Positions 6,386 to 13,370 of a DNA stretch of 13,720 nt are shown piece after piece. The position numbers were made by a program, and so were the translations under genes. The notes under the pieces were generated by a model. The model was given only the letters and a program-made list of their open reading frames with translations, had not been told where the DNA came from and did not search any database. Every line of letters begins with the position of its first letter. Within the stretch, counting starts at the first letter, position 1. This stretch comes from JANQLU01 sp964434955 (GTDB taxonomy: Bacteria; Planctomycetota; Planctomycetia; Pirellulales; Pirellulaceae): positions 1-13,720 of the forward strand of contig CAYSXI010000146.1 in assembly GCA_964434955.1 (NCBI GenBank), written 5' to 3'.

Positions 6386-7837
6386 ATGAAAATCAGCCCA
6401 ACGACAAAGGCACCGAACGAACAGGAAGCATCTGCGATCGTCATTGGAATCTGGCAAGATGAATCGCTTTCGGCCGCCGCCGCCGACCTGGATCAGGCAT
6501 GCAATGGCCGAATCTCCAAGTTGATCGAAATGGAAGAAGTCTCTGCCGCCGAAAATTCAGTCGCGGTTTTGTACGCAGTGGAAGGCGTTCCATCCCCCGT
6601 GATTGCTTTGGTGGGTCAGGGAAAACGCGATGAGCAAGCACCTGGCCTCGCGTTTCGCGTGGCCGGCGCAGCAACCAAAGCTCTTTGCGACAAAGAGCGC
6701 GCCTCAATCGCCTATTACCTGGACTTTGAGGATCTTTCCGACGCCGTTTGCGGCGCGATGGTGGCTTGCGTAGGTCAGGATCTTTATCGAGCCGAATCCA
6801 AGTTGCACGCTCCCGGCGAAATGATTTGGTACTCCAGCAACTCGGACACCCTTGAGCTAGGTGAGGTGCTCGGGCAGGCAACCAACCTGACTCGTGAGCT
6901 CGTCAATCGACCGGCCTGTGATATTTATCCGGAGTCGCTTGCCGAATGGTGCCAGGAAATGGCTCAATCGACGGGACTTGAAATCGAAGTCTGGGATGAA
7001 GATCGTTTGAAAAGCGAGAACTGCAACTCATTGTTGGCCGTTGCCCAGGGTTCGGATCGACCACCTCGCCTGGTAATCATGAAGCACATGCACGGTCCCG
7101 ATGGCCAAGCGCCTTTGGCTTTGGTTGGCAAAGGTGTCACGTTTGACTCGGGCGGCCTTTCGCTCAAACCGGGCGATGCGATGATCGACATGAAGATGGA
7201 CATGGCTGGCTCGGCCACCGTTGTTGGCGCGATGAATGCAATCGCGAATCTGAAATTACCGGTCAACGTGATCGCCGTGATCGGTTGCGTGGAAAACATG
7301 GTAAGCGGCAGCTCTTATAAACTTGGCGATGTCCTCACCGCCCGCAGCGGAAAAACGATTGAAGTTTTGAATACTGACGCGGAAGGTCGCTTGGTTTTGG
7401 CAGACGCCTTGAACGTGGCCTGCGAACTGGGCGCAGCCAAACTGGTGGATCTGGCAACGCTTACCGGGGCCTGCATGGTCGCACTTGGCCGGTACCACGC
7501 CGGCCTGATGACCAACGATCAGGCCTGGTGCGACGCGGTTGCCGCGGCCGCCGAAAAGTGTGGTGAGCCGGTTTGGCAATTGCCGATGGACAAGGTGTTT
7601 GCCGATGCAATCAAAAGTAATATCGCGGACATCAAGAATGTTGGCGATGGCCGCTGGGGTGGAGCGATGACGGCCGCAAAACTGCTTGAAGAATTTGTCG
7701 AAGACTTGCCATGGACCCATATGGATATCGCGGGACCGGCATTCGGTGACAAACCGCGACCGTGGATCGATGCCGGAGCAACGGGAACCTATGTCCGAAC
7801 CCTGGTTGAATTGGCTCGCCAATTTGGCCAGGGCTAA
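6386..7837 (+). CDS. pepA: Leucyl aminopeptidase (cytosol aminopeptidase, M17 family)
   Basis: A 483-residue M17 aminopeptidase that removes N-terminal residues such as Leu from peptides in the cytoplasm, usually as a hexamer with two metal ions per subunit. The C-terminal catalytic domain holds the whole active site: VGKGVTFDSGGLSLKP (247-262, K249, D254, K261), MKMDMAGSA (269-277, D272) and the family signature NTDAEGRLVLADAL (329-342, D331, E333, R335). All match E. coli PepA residues at a constant offset of 21, so the enzyme should be active. Residues 1-160 form the more variable N-terminal domain. Length is normal for the family (about 480-500). No Shine-Dalgarno is visible before the ATG. 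It is transcribed alone, divergent from the UbiD gene and convergent with the methyltransferase gene. Confidence 0.97.
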   Translation: MKISPTTKAPNEQEASAIVIGIWQDESLSAAAADLDQACNGRISKLIEMEEVSAAENSVAVLYAVEGVPSPVIALVGQGKRDEQAPGLAFRVAGAATKALCDKERASIAYYLDFEDLSDAVCGAMVACVGQDLYRAESKLHAPGEMIWYSSNSDTLELGEVLGQATNLTRELVNRPACDIYPESLAEWCQEMAQSTGLEIEVWDEDRLKSENCNSLLAVAQGSDRPPRLVIMKHMHGPDGQAPLALVGKGVTFDSGGLSLKPGDAMIDMKMDMAGSATVVGAMNAIANLKLPVNVIAVIGCVENMVSGSSYKLGDVLTARSGKTIEVLNTDAEGRLVLADALNVACELGAAKLVDLATLTGACMVALGRYHAGLMTNDQAWCDAVAAAAEKCGEPVWQLPMDKVFADAIKSNIADIKNVGDGRWGGAMTAAKLLEEFVEDLPWTHMDIAGPAFGDKPRPWIDAGATGTYVRTLVELARQFGQG

Positions 7838-7857
7838 AGATTGAGGTTGTTTTGAGC

Positions 7858-7874
7858 TTCGGCTTCCAGCCGAA
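7858..7874 (+). terminator. Hairpin downstream of pepA
   Basis: TTCGGCT (7858-7864) and AGCCGAA (7868-7874) form a perfect 7-bp stem with a TCC loop, 20 nt after the pepA stop codon. The position suits transcription termination. However, no T tract follows on either strand, so it may be a weak terminator, an RNA 3'-end stabiliser, or chance. Confidence 0.35.
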
Positions 7875-8043
7875 TCCAACCATCGCCCTTCCCTGCATGC
7901 CGGATAATTTCTTCCGGGATTCGATTCGGATTCGCACGCAACCGACTCCACTTCGACAAACTAGAATCATCGAGGCACCAGGCTCTCCGAGCATGCCCGG
8001 GCAAGCCACGACAAAAACAATCGGCATCGCATTGAGACGAATT

Positions 8044-8070
8044 CAATCGCGAAGCGCCAGCGAATGGGTA
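8044..8070 (+). repeat. Isolated degenerate copy of the dispersed repeat core
   Basis: The 14-mer cgaagcgccagcga (8050-8063) is identical to part of the core in the array at the right edge of the window. It is followed by atgggtatc where the core has gtgattc, and preceded by caatcg where the core has caatacaagca. It has the same orientation as all other copies and also lies between converging genes. Only one copy is visible here, without the 103- or 133-bp flanks. Confidence 0.65.
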
Positions 8071-8194
8071 TCGGAACGATCAATTGCGTTTTTTAGGGCC
8101 CGTTTCAAACAAGCCCGCGATGCCAACCGAACGATGCCTTTCAAGCGATTGTTATCCTGCGGCTGAAAGGGTCATTGATCGCGTTGTCGCTGAC

Positions 8195-8935
8195 CTAACT
8201 TGGCTTGAGAGAAAAGAAAACGTACCCGTAACTGCCTTCCTTGGTCTGAAACACTTCGATTTCTTGACTTGTTTCGTTCGCCATGGCGCGAACGCTTTCG
8301 TCTTCGTGCCGAGACAATCGTTCCGCCCGCGGTCCAAGGACGTCGTAATACCCTTCTATCCAGGCTGAATCGGGAAGAATGTGCGTTTCCAGTATTTGAA
8401 ACTCTGCTTGTTCGATCAACTGCCGATTCTGATCAAGACTTTTCATGGGCGGGTAAGCCCGTTCGAAAAAGCGCGCGGCGAGGGGCGGCCTTGATTCGTT
8501 GAGCCAACACAACTCGCTAACAACCAAAAGGCCTTCGTTCATCAGCGCGGGCTTCCAAGTTTTGATCGCGTTTTCGAATCCGATGTTGTAAGCGGCACCC
8601 TCGCACCATAACAAATCGATGGCGTCGAATTGCCCTGGAATTGTCGCGATGTCCATGTTGTGAGTCGTCAGCCGCGAATCAAGCCCGAGTTGCCGCGCTC
8701 GTTCCGTCAGAGAATCGAGGAAAGGCTGAAACGAATCAACCGCGTGAATCGTCGCGGTGGTTTTTTGCAACAGGAAAAGCGTTTGTCGACCGGATCCGCA
8801 TCCGGCATCGACAATCATCTCGAAATTGCTTTTGGGCAGCTGGTTCAAAACAAAAGCCGAGTCCTGATTCGAACCCGGCCCAAGTTTTTCCATTCCACCA
8901 AACAGCAACGCAATTGGGTCGCGGCCATCGTTCAA
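8195..8935 (-). CDS. Class I SAM-dependent methyltransferase
   Basis: A 246-residue Rossmann-fold methyltransferase. Motif I is VDAGCGSGRQT (42-52), the SAM-ribose acidic residue is D67 in HAVDSFQPF (64-72), motif II/III lies around DMDI-like MDIATIP (94-100), and IDLLWCEGAAYNIGF (106-120) is the post-II region. The N-terminus ALLFGGMEKLGPGSNQDS and the C-terminus EIEVFQTKEGSYGYVFFSLK match a widespread family of uncharacterised methyltransferases. The GGMEKLGPG motif begins at residue 13, so I keep the TTG start at 8933-8935; the only in-frame ATG would remove that conserved segment, and a stop lies two codons upstream of the TTG. The ribosome site is weak. The substrate is unknown. It begins 36 bp after the end of the DUF1570-like gene on the same strand, so the two are probably co-transcribed. 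Confidence 0.9.
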   Translation of the reverse strand: MNDGRDPIALLFGGMEKLGPGSNQDSAFVLNQLPKSNFEMIVDAGCGSGRQTLFLLQKTTATIHAVDSFQPFLDSLTERARQLGLDSRLTTHNMDIATIPGQFDAIDLLWCEGAAYNIGFENAIKTWKPALMNEGLLVVSELCWLNESRPPLAARFFERAYPPMKSLDQNRQLIEQAEFQILETHILPDSAWIEGYYDVLGPRAERLSRHEDESVRAMANETSQEIEVFQTKEGSYGYVFFSLKPS

Positions 8936-8971
8936 TTCTCACGGCAATGGACCAACTCGCGTCGCATCCAT

Positions 8972-10867
8972 TTACTTTGCATTTTGGAAATAGGTGGTGA
9001 TTTCGCCTTCGTTATCACTTAACTCCAGCCAATCGTCCTTGCAACGCAGCAAGAGGACGCCTGATTCGGGCGCGACAAAGGAACCTCGATCTTCGGGCAG
9101 AGGAAACGGTTTGCCCAGTTTGTAGTCATTCATGATGACGCCCACCATGCCACCCAGCCCGCCCTGGTAGCCAGCGGCTTTCAAGGCTTTGCCGTCCTTC
9201 TCGATCATCCATTCGCCCTTGTTCATGTAGTCGTAAGTCTTTCCTTGCTCGACTCGCACGGATGTTGCTTGCCAACCGCCCTGGGCCTTGACCGTTTCCT
9301 TGCTGAACTTGGTTGGCTTGATCTTTTTCGCGCCGTGGATTTTCTTCCAATCGAAGTAGCAAAGATCGACGCGGTAGCCGTTGTCAAAGTTCTTGCAGAA
9401 GAAATGATATTCGAACTCGATTTCTTTCTTAACGCGTCCGTAAGCGGCTTCGAAGGTCGCACCTTCCTGGCTTCGCATCATGGCGATGCCGAGTTTCTTG
9501 AAATTTCGCGAGTAGTTTGGGTTGTTGGCCAACATGTGGCAAAGCGCCCAGCGCCAACAATAGGCTTCCCAGGAGTCACCCGTGATCTGTCCGGTTTTGA
9601 CGATTTCCGCCAATGGCTTCGCCGTTTTCGCGTTGGTCAAATAATTGACTGCCACGGGATCGATGTTGACTTCCAGCTCACCCGGCTTCCAATACTGCCC
9701 AACCTCGGCCATCCCTTCGGCATACCAAGTTGGCCCCGCCGTCCCGAATGCCTGACTGCAAATAGCGTGAACGGCCTCGTGCTGGACAACGCCCTGGTTG
9801 TCGCAGGAATAGACTTTTGAAACGGCATTCTTTCCGTCTGTTAGACTGATCGTCACACCGGCCGGCTCCGCGATTTTTTGAATGGCTCTTGGCGGAAGTC
9901 CGGCGCTTTGCCATTGGCTAAGATCGCGGACCACAAAGCATTCAATGGGTCTCGGGTTCAGGCGTCCGTAGTACTTGCCAATCAGCTCGTACATGGTCTC
10001 CAGCTTTGCCAGAAGCACCTGGGATTGCCGGTCCGAAATGTCCGTGTGCATCGTAAAGTGCTTCGACTTGACCGTCCGCGGCCTGCCCGGTTCATCCGAA
10101 AGGTCGCTGTATTTGAGTTCCAGCATGTCGTGAAACGACGTCGTGGCTTTCTCGCGATCGGGCGACATCTCGATTTCAATTTCTCGGACAACCCATTCGC
10201 CCGTCGTAAACTTCATCCCTTTCATCTTGACGACTTTGTCGCCTTTGCGAACGCTATTCAAGCTGTCGCCGCGAATCGAAAACTGGGAAGCCGGATCAAT
10301 CTTGAACTTGATTCGTTCGGTTCGTGTGTACTTCGTCTTGGGTACTTTCAGTAAAGCGACATTGTCTTTTTCACGAAGGTATTTCACCTGCCCGATGATG
10401 TCCGTTTTGACATACTCGGCTCCTTCGGGAGGAGATTCGGGATTCAAAATCCAATCTGCGCTTGGAACGTTAACCACATCAAAGCTGGTGATAGTGCCTT
10501 TGCTTTTCCCGGCACGATTCATTTGACCATTGAATTTGATGACCATTCCCGGCTCAACCAACTTGCCCGGCAACTTGCCATGGACGTTGATCTTTGATGG
10601 GGCGCGAATGATAAAACCACCAAGCGTGATTGCGTCTTCGTCTTTGTCCTGAATCGTATAGGTTCGTCGACCGCCGTTGGCATCTTCGACGACCAGCTTG
10701 CCCGGTCGAACGGTTCGGATAACTCCCGAAACCTCAAATTCACCATCCGGCCGAGGGCGTTTCCGCTGTGCTTCCGTCGTGTCAGAAATCAGGATCAATG
10801 AAACGCAACAAAAAGTTGCAATCAACAAGCTTGAAATGGCCCAAGGACGTACGCGATCGCGATACAT
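8972..10867 (-). CDS. Exported DUF1570-like protein with HExxH metallopeptidase motif
   Basis: About 631 residues. I prefer the ATG at 10865-10867 because GGAG (10874-10877) lies 6 nt before it; the ATG at 10871-10873 has GGAG only 1 nt away. An N-terminal hydrophobic segment (residues about 8-30, WAISSLLIATFCCVSLILIS) is a signal peptide or anchor, possibly with lipid or periplasmic retention. Two beta-rich small domains follow (about 43-135 and 153-235). Next comes a peptidase-MA/DUF1570-like region (about 265-510) with VVQHEAVHAICSQ (HEAVH, near 363-367) and TWYAEGMAEVGQYW, whose Glu would be the third zinc ligand of a gluzincin. The last ~100 residues (TSVRVEQGKTYDYMNKGEW...GVLLLRCKDDWLELSDNEG) look like a jelly-roll/galactose-binding-type beta domain. 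DUF1570 proteins are typical of planctomycetes and their function is unknown. Protease activity is inferred only from the zinc motif. Confidence 0.85.
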   Translation of the reverse strand: MYRDRVRPWAISSLLIATFCCVSLILISDTTEAQRKRPRPDGEFEVSGVIRTVRPGKLVVEDANGGRRTYTIQDKDEDAITLGGFIIRAPSKINVHGKLPGKLVEPGMVIKFNGQMNRAGKSKGTITSFDVVNVPSADWILNPESPPEGAEYVKTDIIGQVKYLREKDNVALLKVPKTKYTRTERIKFKIDPASQFSIRGDSLNSVRKGDKVVKMKGMKFTTGEWVVREIEIEMSPDREKATTSFHDMLELKYSDLSDEPGRPRTVKSKHFTMHTDISDRQSQVLLAKLETMYELIGKYYGRLNPRPIECFVVRDLSQWQSAGLPPRAIQKIAEPAGVTISLTDGKNAVSKVYSCDNQGVVQHEAVHAICSQAFGTAGPTWYAEGMAEVGQYWKPGELEVNIDPVAVNYLTNAKTAKPLAEIVKTGQITGDSWEAYCWRWALCHMLANNPNYSRNFKKLGIAMMRSQEGATFEAAYGRVKKEIEFEYHFFCKNFDNGYRVDLCYFDWKKIHGAKKIKPTKFSKETVKAQGGWQATSVRVEQGKTYDYMNKGEWMIEKDGKALKAAGYQGGLGGMVGVIMNDYKLGKPFPLPEDRGSFVAPESGVLLLRCKDDWLELSDNEGEITTYFQNAK

Positions 10868-10947
10868 CAACATCTCCAGACTAGCAAAGGAAATTCGACA
10901 AGTTTGATTCAGTCTTCATTTCGGAATAAGTTGCATGAGCAGGATCA

Positions 10948-10967
10948 GGGCGAGTCGGTTTTCGCCC
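10948..10967. promoter_or_regulatory. Inverted repeat GGGCGA-8-TCGCCC
   Basis: GGGCGA (10948-10953) and TCGCCC (10962-10967) are complementary and separated by gtcggttt. It is a 6-bp stem and could be a hairpin in the leader of the leftward gene or half of a protein-binding site. It lies 3 bp from the next dyad. Confidence 0.3.
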
Positions 10968-10970
10968 AAG

Positions 10971-10986
10971 CGGAAAAGATTTTCCG
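10971..10986. promoter_or_regulatory. Operator-like dyad CGGAAAA-GA-TTTTCCG
   Basis: Perfect 7-bp arms around a 2-bp centre, 104 bp upstream of the DUF1570-like gene start. The near-continuous symmetry fits a dimeric DNA-binding protein better than an RNA hairpin, because a 2-nt loop is too tight. The regulator is unknown. Confidence 0.35.
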
Positions 10987-11115
10987 AAATTCGACTTCCT
11001 ATACAAAGATAACGAACGGAATCGCGAAATCCAAACTGAATAAACTATATTTATCCCGGGTGAATGACTTGAAGAGCTGGCAAAAACGCCGGAAATATCG
11101 GAACTGTTTTAATTG

Positions 11116-11145
11116 TTAACGCTCTAATTTATTCCTCGGTATAAT
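11116..11145 (+). promoter_or_regulatory. Candidate sigma70-type promoter for the 679-residue protein gene
   Basis: TATAAT (11140-11145) is a perfect -10 hexamer. The -35 candidate TTAACG (11116-11121) lies 18 bp upstream and matches TTGACA at four of six positions. It would start transcription near 11152 and leave a leader of about 95 nt before the TTG start at 11249. Planctomycete promoters are poorly defined, so this is tentative. Confidence 0.4.
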
Positions 11146-11248
11146 GGAAAATCTCTTTTGAAACCGGTTCGAGCCCTGAATCCGCTTAGATTGCTCGAGC
11201 CGAATCGCAGTTGCTTCTTGTTCTTCCTGGTTTGATGGGGTCACCAAG

Positions 11249-13288
11249 TTGAAAAGGTACCGACGAATACGCCGATTCCATTTGGTTTTTACGCTGGCAT
11301 TTTGCATCCCGCTGACGATGGGCCTCGTGAAGACGACGGGCCAGAAGATGGCGTTCAAAGATGCGCGGAAAGACGCGGTCGAAGAAAAAAGCAAGAAGAA
11401 AAAGAAGACCTTCACGCTGTCTGAAAACGCCAAGCCCCTGCCCTTCAAGAAGAAAGGCGCGTTGGAGCAGATCGAAAGCGAAGTCTCCGAGATGGTGACC
11501 TTGAAGATGGAGCAAGGGAAACTGCAAGCCAAGACGATTGGCAACTATCAACAGATTTACCCGATCATCAACAAGATCCAGAACAAGTTGGGTTATGGTG
11601 GCTCGTCTTCTTCCTCGGGAGGAAGCACGTTTTCCTACACCTTTGATTGTCAGAAACTTTCCGGGAAAGTCGAATCGACGAGCCGCAAGAACGAAAAACG
11701 CGTGGTCGTACGGTTGAATGAAACCCAGGACGATGAGCGGTCGTTGTTGTTGGCGATCAACAACAGCGATGGCAGTTTCAGTTTTACGATCAACGGCGGC
11801 AATCTTCCCTATCTATTGCGGCTTCGGCAATCGGGAACCGGGGAGATCATCGTCCAGGAGCTGGAGGGTAGCGAGGTCTACAGTTGCTCGGCACCCAGCT
11901 TCGAATCGCTACTCCAAGTCCACTCCGAGTTCGCAAACGATCGGCTGCTTCCTTTGATGAGTCGTTTTGGCATCGGCGATTTGATTACGCCTTATGATCT
12001 TGATGTTCAACGTCAGGTGATTGCCCTTCTCGCCAAAATGACCGAGGACGAAAAATCACAGTTTCGAAAATTTGCCGGTAACTTGGATGACAAATCTTAT
12101 CGGGAACGAACCAAAGCCGCTGGGGAACTTGGCAAGAACGTCAAAGGTCAAACGGAGCTGCTTGTCAAAGTCTTGAATGACGACAGTTTTTCGCCCGAGG
12201 TTCGTTACCGTGTTCAGAAACTGATCCAACAGCAGAAGAAATCCGACCTGTTGGACACCATGAATTACGTCAACCGATCTGGCTTGACCAAGAATCGGGA
12301 CTACCTGTGCTGGTTGCTTCAGCGACAGTCCGAGCCCGTTTCCTATCGGCGCGTCCTGAATTCACTTTCGTCCCAGGCCGGCCAAACGGACTTTTCTGAC
12401 GTCTCTGGAACGCAGACCTGGATGGCCGCACAGCAGTCGGCATTTCATTCGTTGGCAGGAATCTCGATGACCGAAGAGCTTTCAGCAAATGACCCAATGA
12501 AGGAAACGGGTGCCATCGACAAAGCAAAAACCTCATTGAAAGCATTCTTGCGCCTATCCATGAAGGATGATAATCTTTCGCTGGATCGAGATCATTTCAA
12601 GAAGCTGTTTGGTGGAAAGACCATTCGCCAACTCTCGGATGAAGTCGATGCATTGCGAAAGAAAAACAATCTACCGAAGACCTGGTATCGTGCCGGTGGA
12701 AACCACTCGATTTCGTCATCGGATTACCAGCAGGTTCATTTTGGGTTGATTGCAGAGAAGCTTGGGGCAAACAACAACCAGCGTCATTACGGCGGCTTTG
12801 GCGGAGGCGGCATCGATGGTGGCTCGCGGAGCACGGCTCGGGATCGAAATGCAAAAGGCAGCAATGTCCAGTTGCGAATGCTCGACTCCAAAAGTCGAAC
12901 CTCCACGAGTAAGCGAAAGAAATCGAAAGGCCAAGCCAAGAAATTCCAGTTTGCGATCGAGGAGATCCGAAGTCCTTATCGGAAAATCATTGTGACCGAG
13001 TATCAGAGTGGTCGAACTGATTTTCGATTCGTGAGCGAGAAAGCCAATGTCATTGTGCAGTTGGTTTCAAGTGAAAAAGGAGTTTACGTTCACGATATTC
13101 GAGGTAGCCGGGTTTTTGCTGCGGAAGCGACCGACTTGAATAACTTGATTGCCGATCATCGCGAGTACTTTACCGAAAAGTTCTTTCCCCTGGTCGAGTA
13201 CCTCGGTGTCAGCGTCGATCCGGTTCTCTACGGCGATCATCAAAAACCGCAGAGCCCAAAATCATTCTGGGACTTGAGCGCCAACTAG
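11249..13288 (+). CDS. Large exported protein with N- and C-terminal copies of one domain around a HEAT-like module
   Basis: A 679-residue protein of unknown function. The TTG start (11249-11251) is kept because it gives a clear export signal: KRYRRIRR, then a hydrophobic core HLVFTLAFCIPLTMGLV. GGGG lies 8 nt upstream. Residues 38-70 are very Lys-rich (KSKKKKKTF), and 118-127 are a Ser/Gly linker. Domain A (about 128-244) and domain B (about 564-661) are related: EIIVQELEGSEVYS (199-212) against GVYVHDIRGSRVFA (611-624), each followed by a helix ending in FANDRLLPLMSRFGI or FTEKFFPLVEYLGV. Between them, residues about 274-330 (FAGNLDDKSYRERTKAAGEL...LNDDSFSPEVRYRVQKLIQ) match the HEAT-like module that planctomycetes often fuse to WD40 or other domains. 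Residues 514-526 are Gly-rich (GGFGGGGIDGG), and 550-564 are basic. It has its own promoter region and is divergent from the DUF1570-like gene; no downstream gene is in view. Confidence 0.85.
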   Translation: MKRYRRIRRFHLVFTLAFCIPLTMGLVKTTGQKMAFKDARKDAVEEKSKKKKKTFTLSENAKPLPFKKKGALEQIESEVSEMVTLKMEQGKLQAKTIGNYQQIYPIINKIQNKLGYGGSSSSSGGSTFSYTFDCQKLSGKVESTSRKNEKRVVVRLNETQDDERSLLLAINNSDGSFSFTINGGNLPYLLRLRQSGTGEIIVQELEGSEVYSCSAPSFESLLQVHSEFANDRLLPLMSRFGIGDLITPYDLDVQRQVIALLAKMTEDEKSQFRKFAGNLDDKSYRERTKAAGELGKNVKGQTELLVKVLNDDSFSPEVRYRVQKLIQQQKKSDLLDTMNYVNRSGLTKNRDYLCWLLQRQSEPVSYRRVLNSLSSQAGQTDFSDVSGTQTWMAAQQSAFHSLAGISMTEELSANDPMKETGAIDKAKTSLKAFLRLSMKDDNLSLDRDHFKKLFGGKTIRQLSDEVDALRKKNNLPKTWYRAGGNHSISSSDYQQVHFGLIAEKLGANNNQRHYGGFGGGGIDGGSRSTARDRNAKGSNVQLRMLDSKSRTSTSKRKKSKGQAKKFQFAIEEIRSPYRKIIVTEYQSGRTDFRFVSEKANVIVQLVSSEKGVYVHDIRGSRVFAAEATDLNNLIADHREYFTEKFFPLVEYLGVSVDPVLYGDHQKPQSPKSFWDLSAN

Positions 13289-13306
13289 TTGCACCGACCC
13301 GTGCAA
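13289..13306 (+). terminator. Short hairpin directly after the 679-residue gene
   Basis: TTGCAC (13289-13294) and GTGCAA (13301-13306) form a perfect 6-bp stem with a cgaccc loop, beginning at the base after the TAG stop. No T run follows, so its role as a terminator is weakly supported. Confidence 0.3.
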
Positions 13307-13370
13307 ACACGTAGCTCCCGATCGTCGCAACAATACGTGCGCGATTCTTAAACATGCACCGCGGCGGGCA

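Larger units (their letters stand above)
7838..8194. other. Gene-free convergent gap between pepA and the methyltransferase gene
   Basis: This 357-bp stretch separates two converging genes. It holds a 7-bp-stem hairpin just after pepA (7858-7874) and a single degenerate copy of the dispersed repeat core (about 8044-8070). A short minus-strand frame (7834-8046, 70 codons, Cys-rich start, ending in the pepA stop region) exists, but I see no evidence that it is expressed. Nothing else is recognisable. Confidence 0.65.
10868..11248. promoter_or_regulatory. Divergent regulatory region between the DUF1570-like and duplicated-domain genes
   Basis: This 381-bp AT-richer gap lies between two genes transcribed away from each other, so it should hold both promoters. 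It contains two adjacent dyads (10948-10967 and 10971-10986), a candidate promoter for the rightward gene (11116-11145), and the 9-mer aaattcgac twice (10891-10899 and 10987-10995). The plus-strand frame at 10904-11119 is short, Lys/Asn-rich and without a recognisable family, so I do not call it a gene. Confidence 0.5.

Noticed and set aside
7834..8046. Minus-strand 70-codon frame between pepA and the methyltransferase gene
   Set aside because: It has no ribosome site I can support and no recognisable domain, and it overlaps the pepA stop codon and a repeat-core region. The second half has a natural-looking composition, so a decayed gene fragment is not excluded.
9245..9820. 191-codon plus-strand frame opposite the DUF1570-like gene
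   Set aside because: It is antisense to a 631-residue protein with a signal sequence and zinc motif; no independent support.
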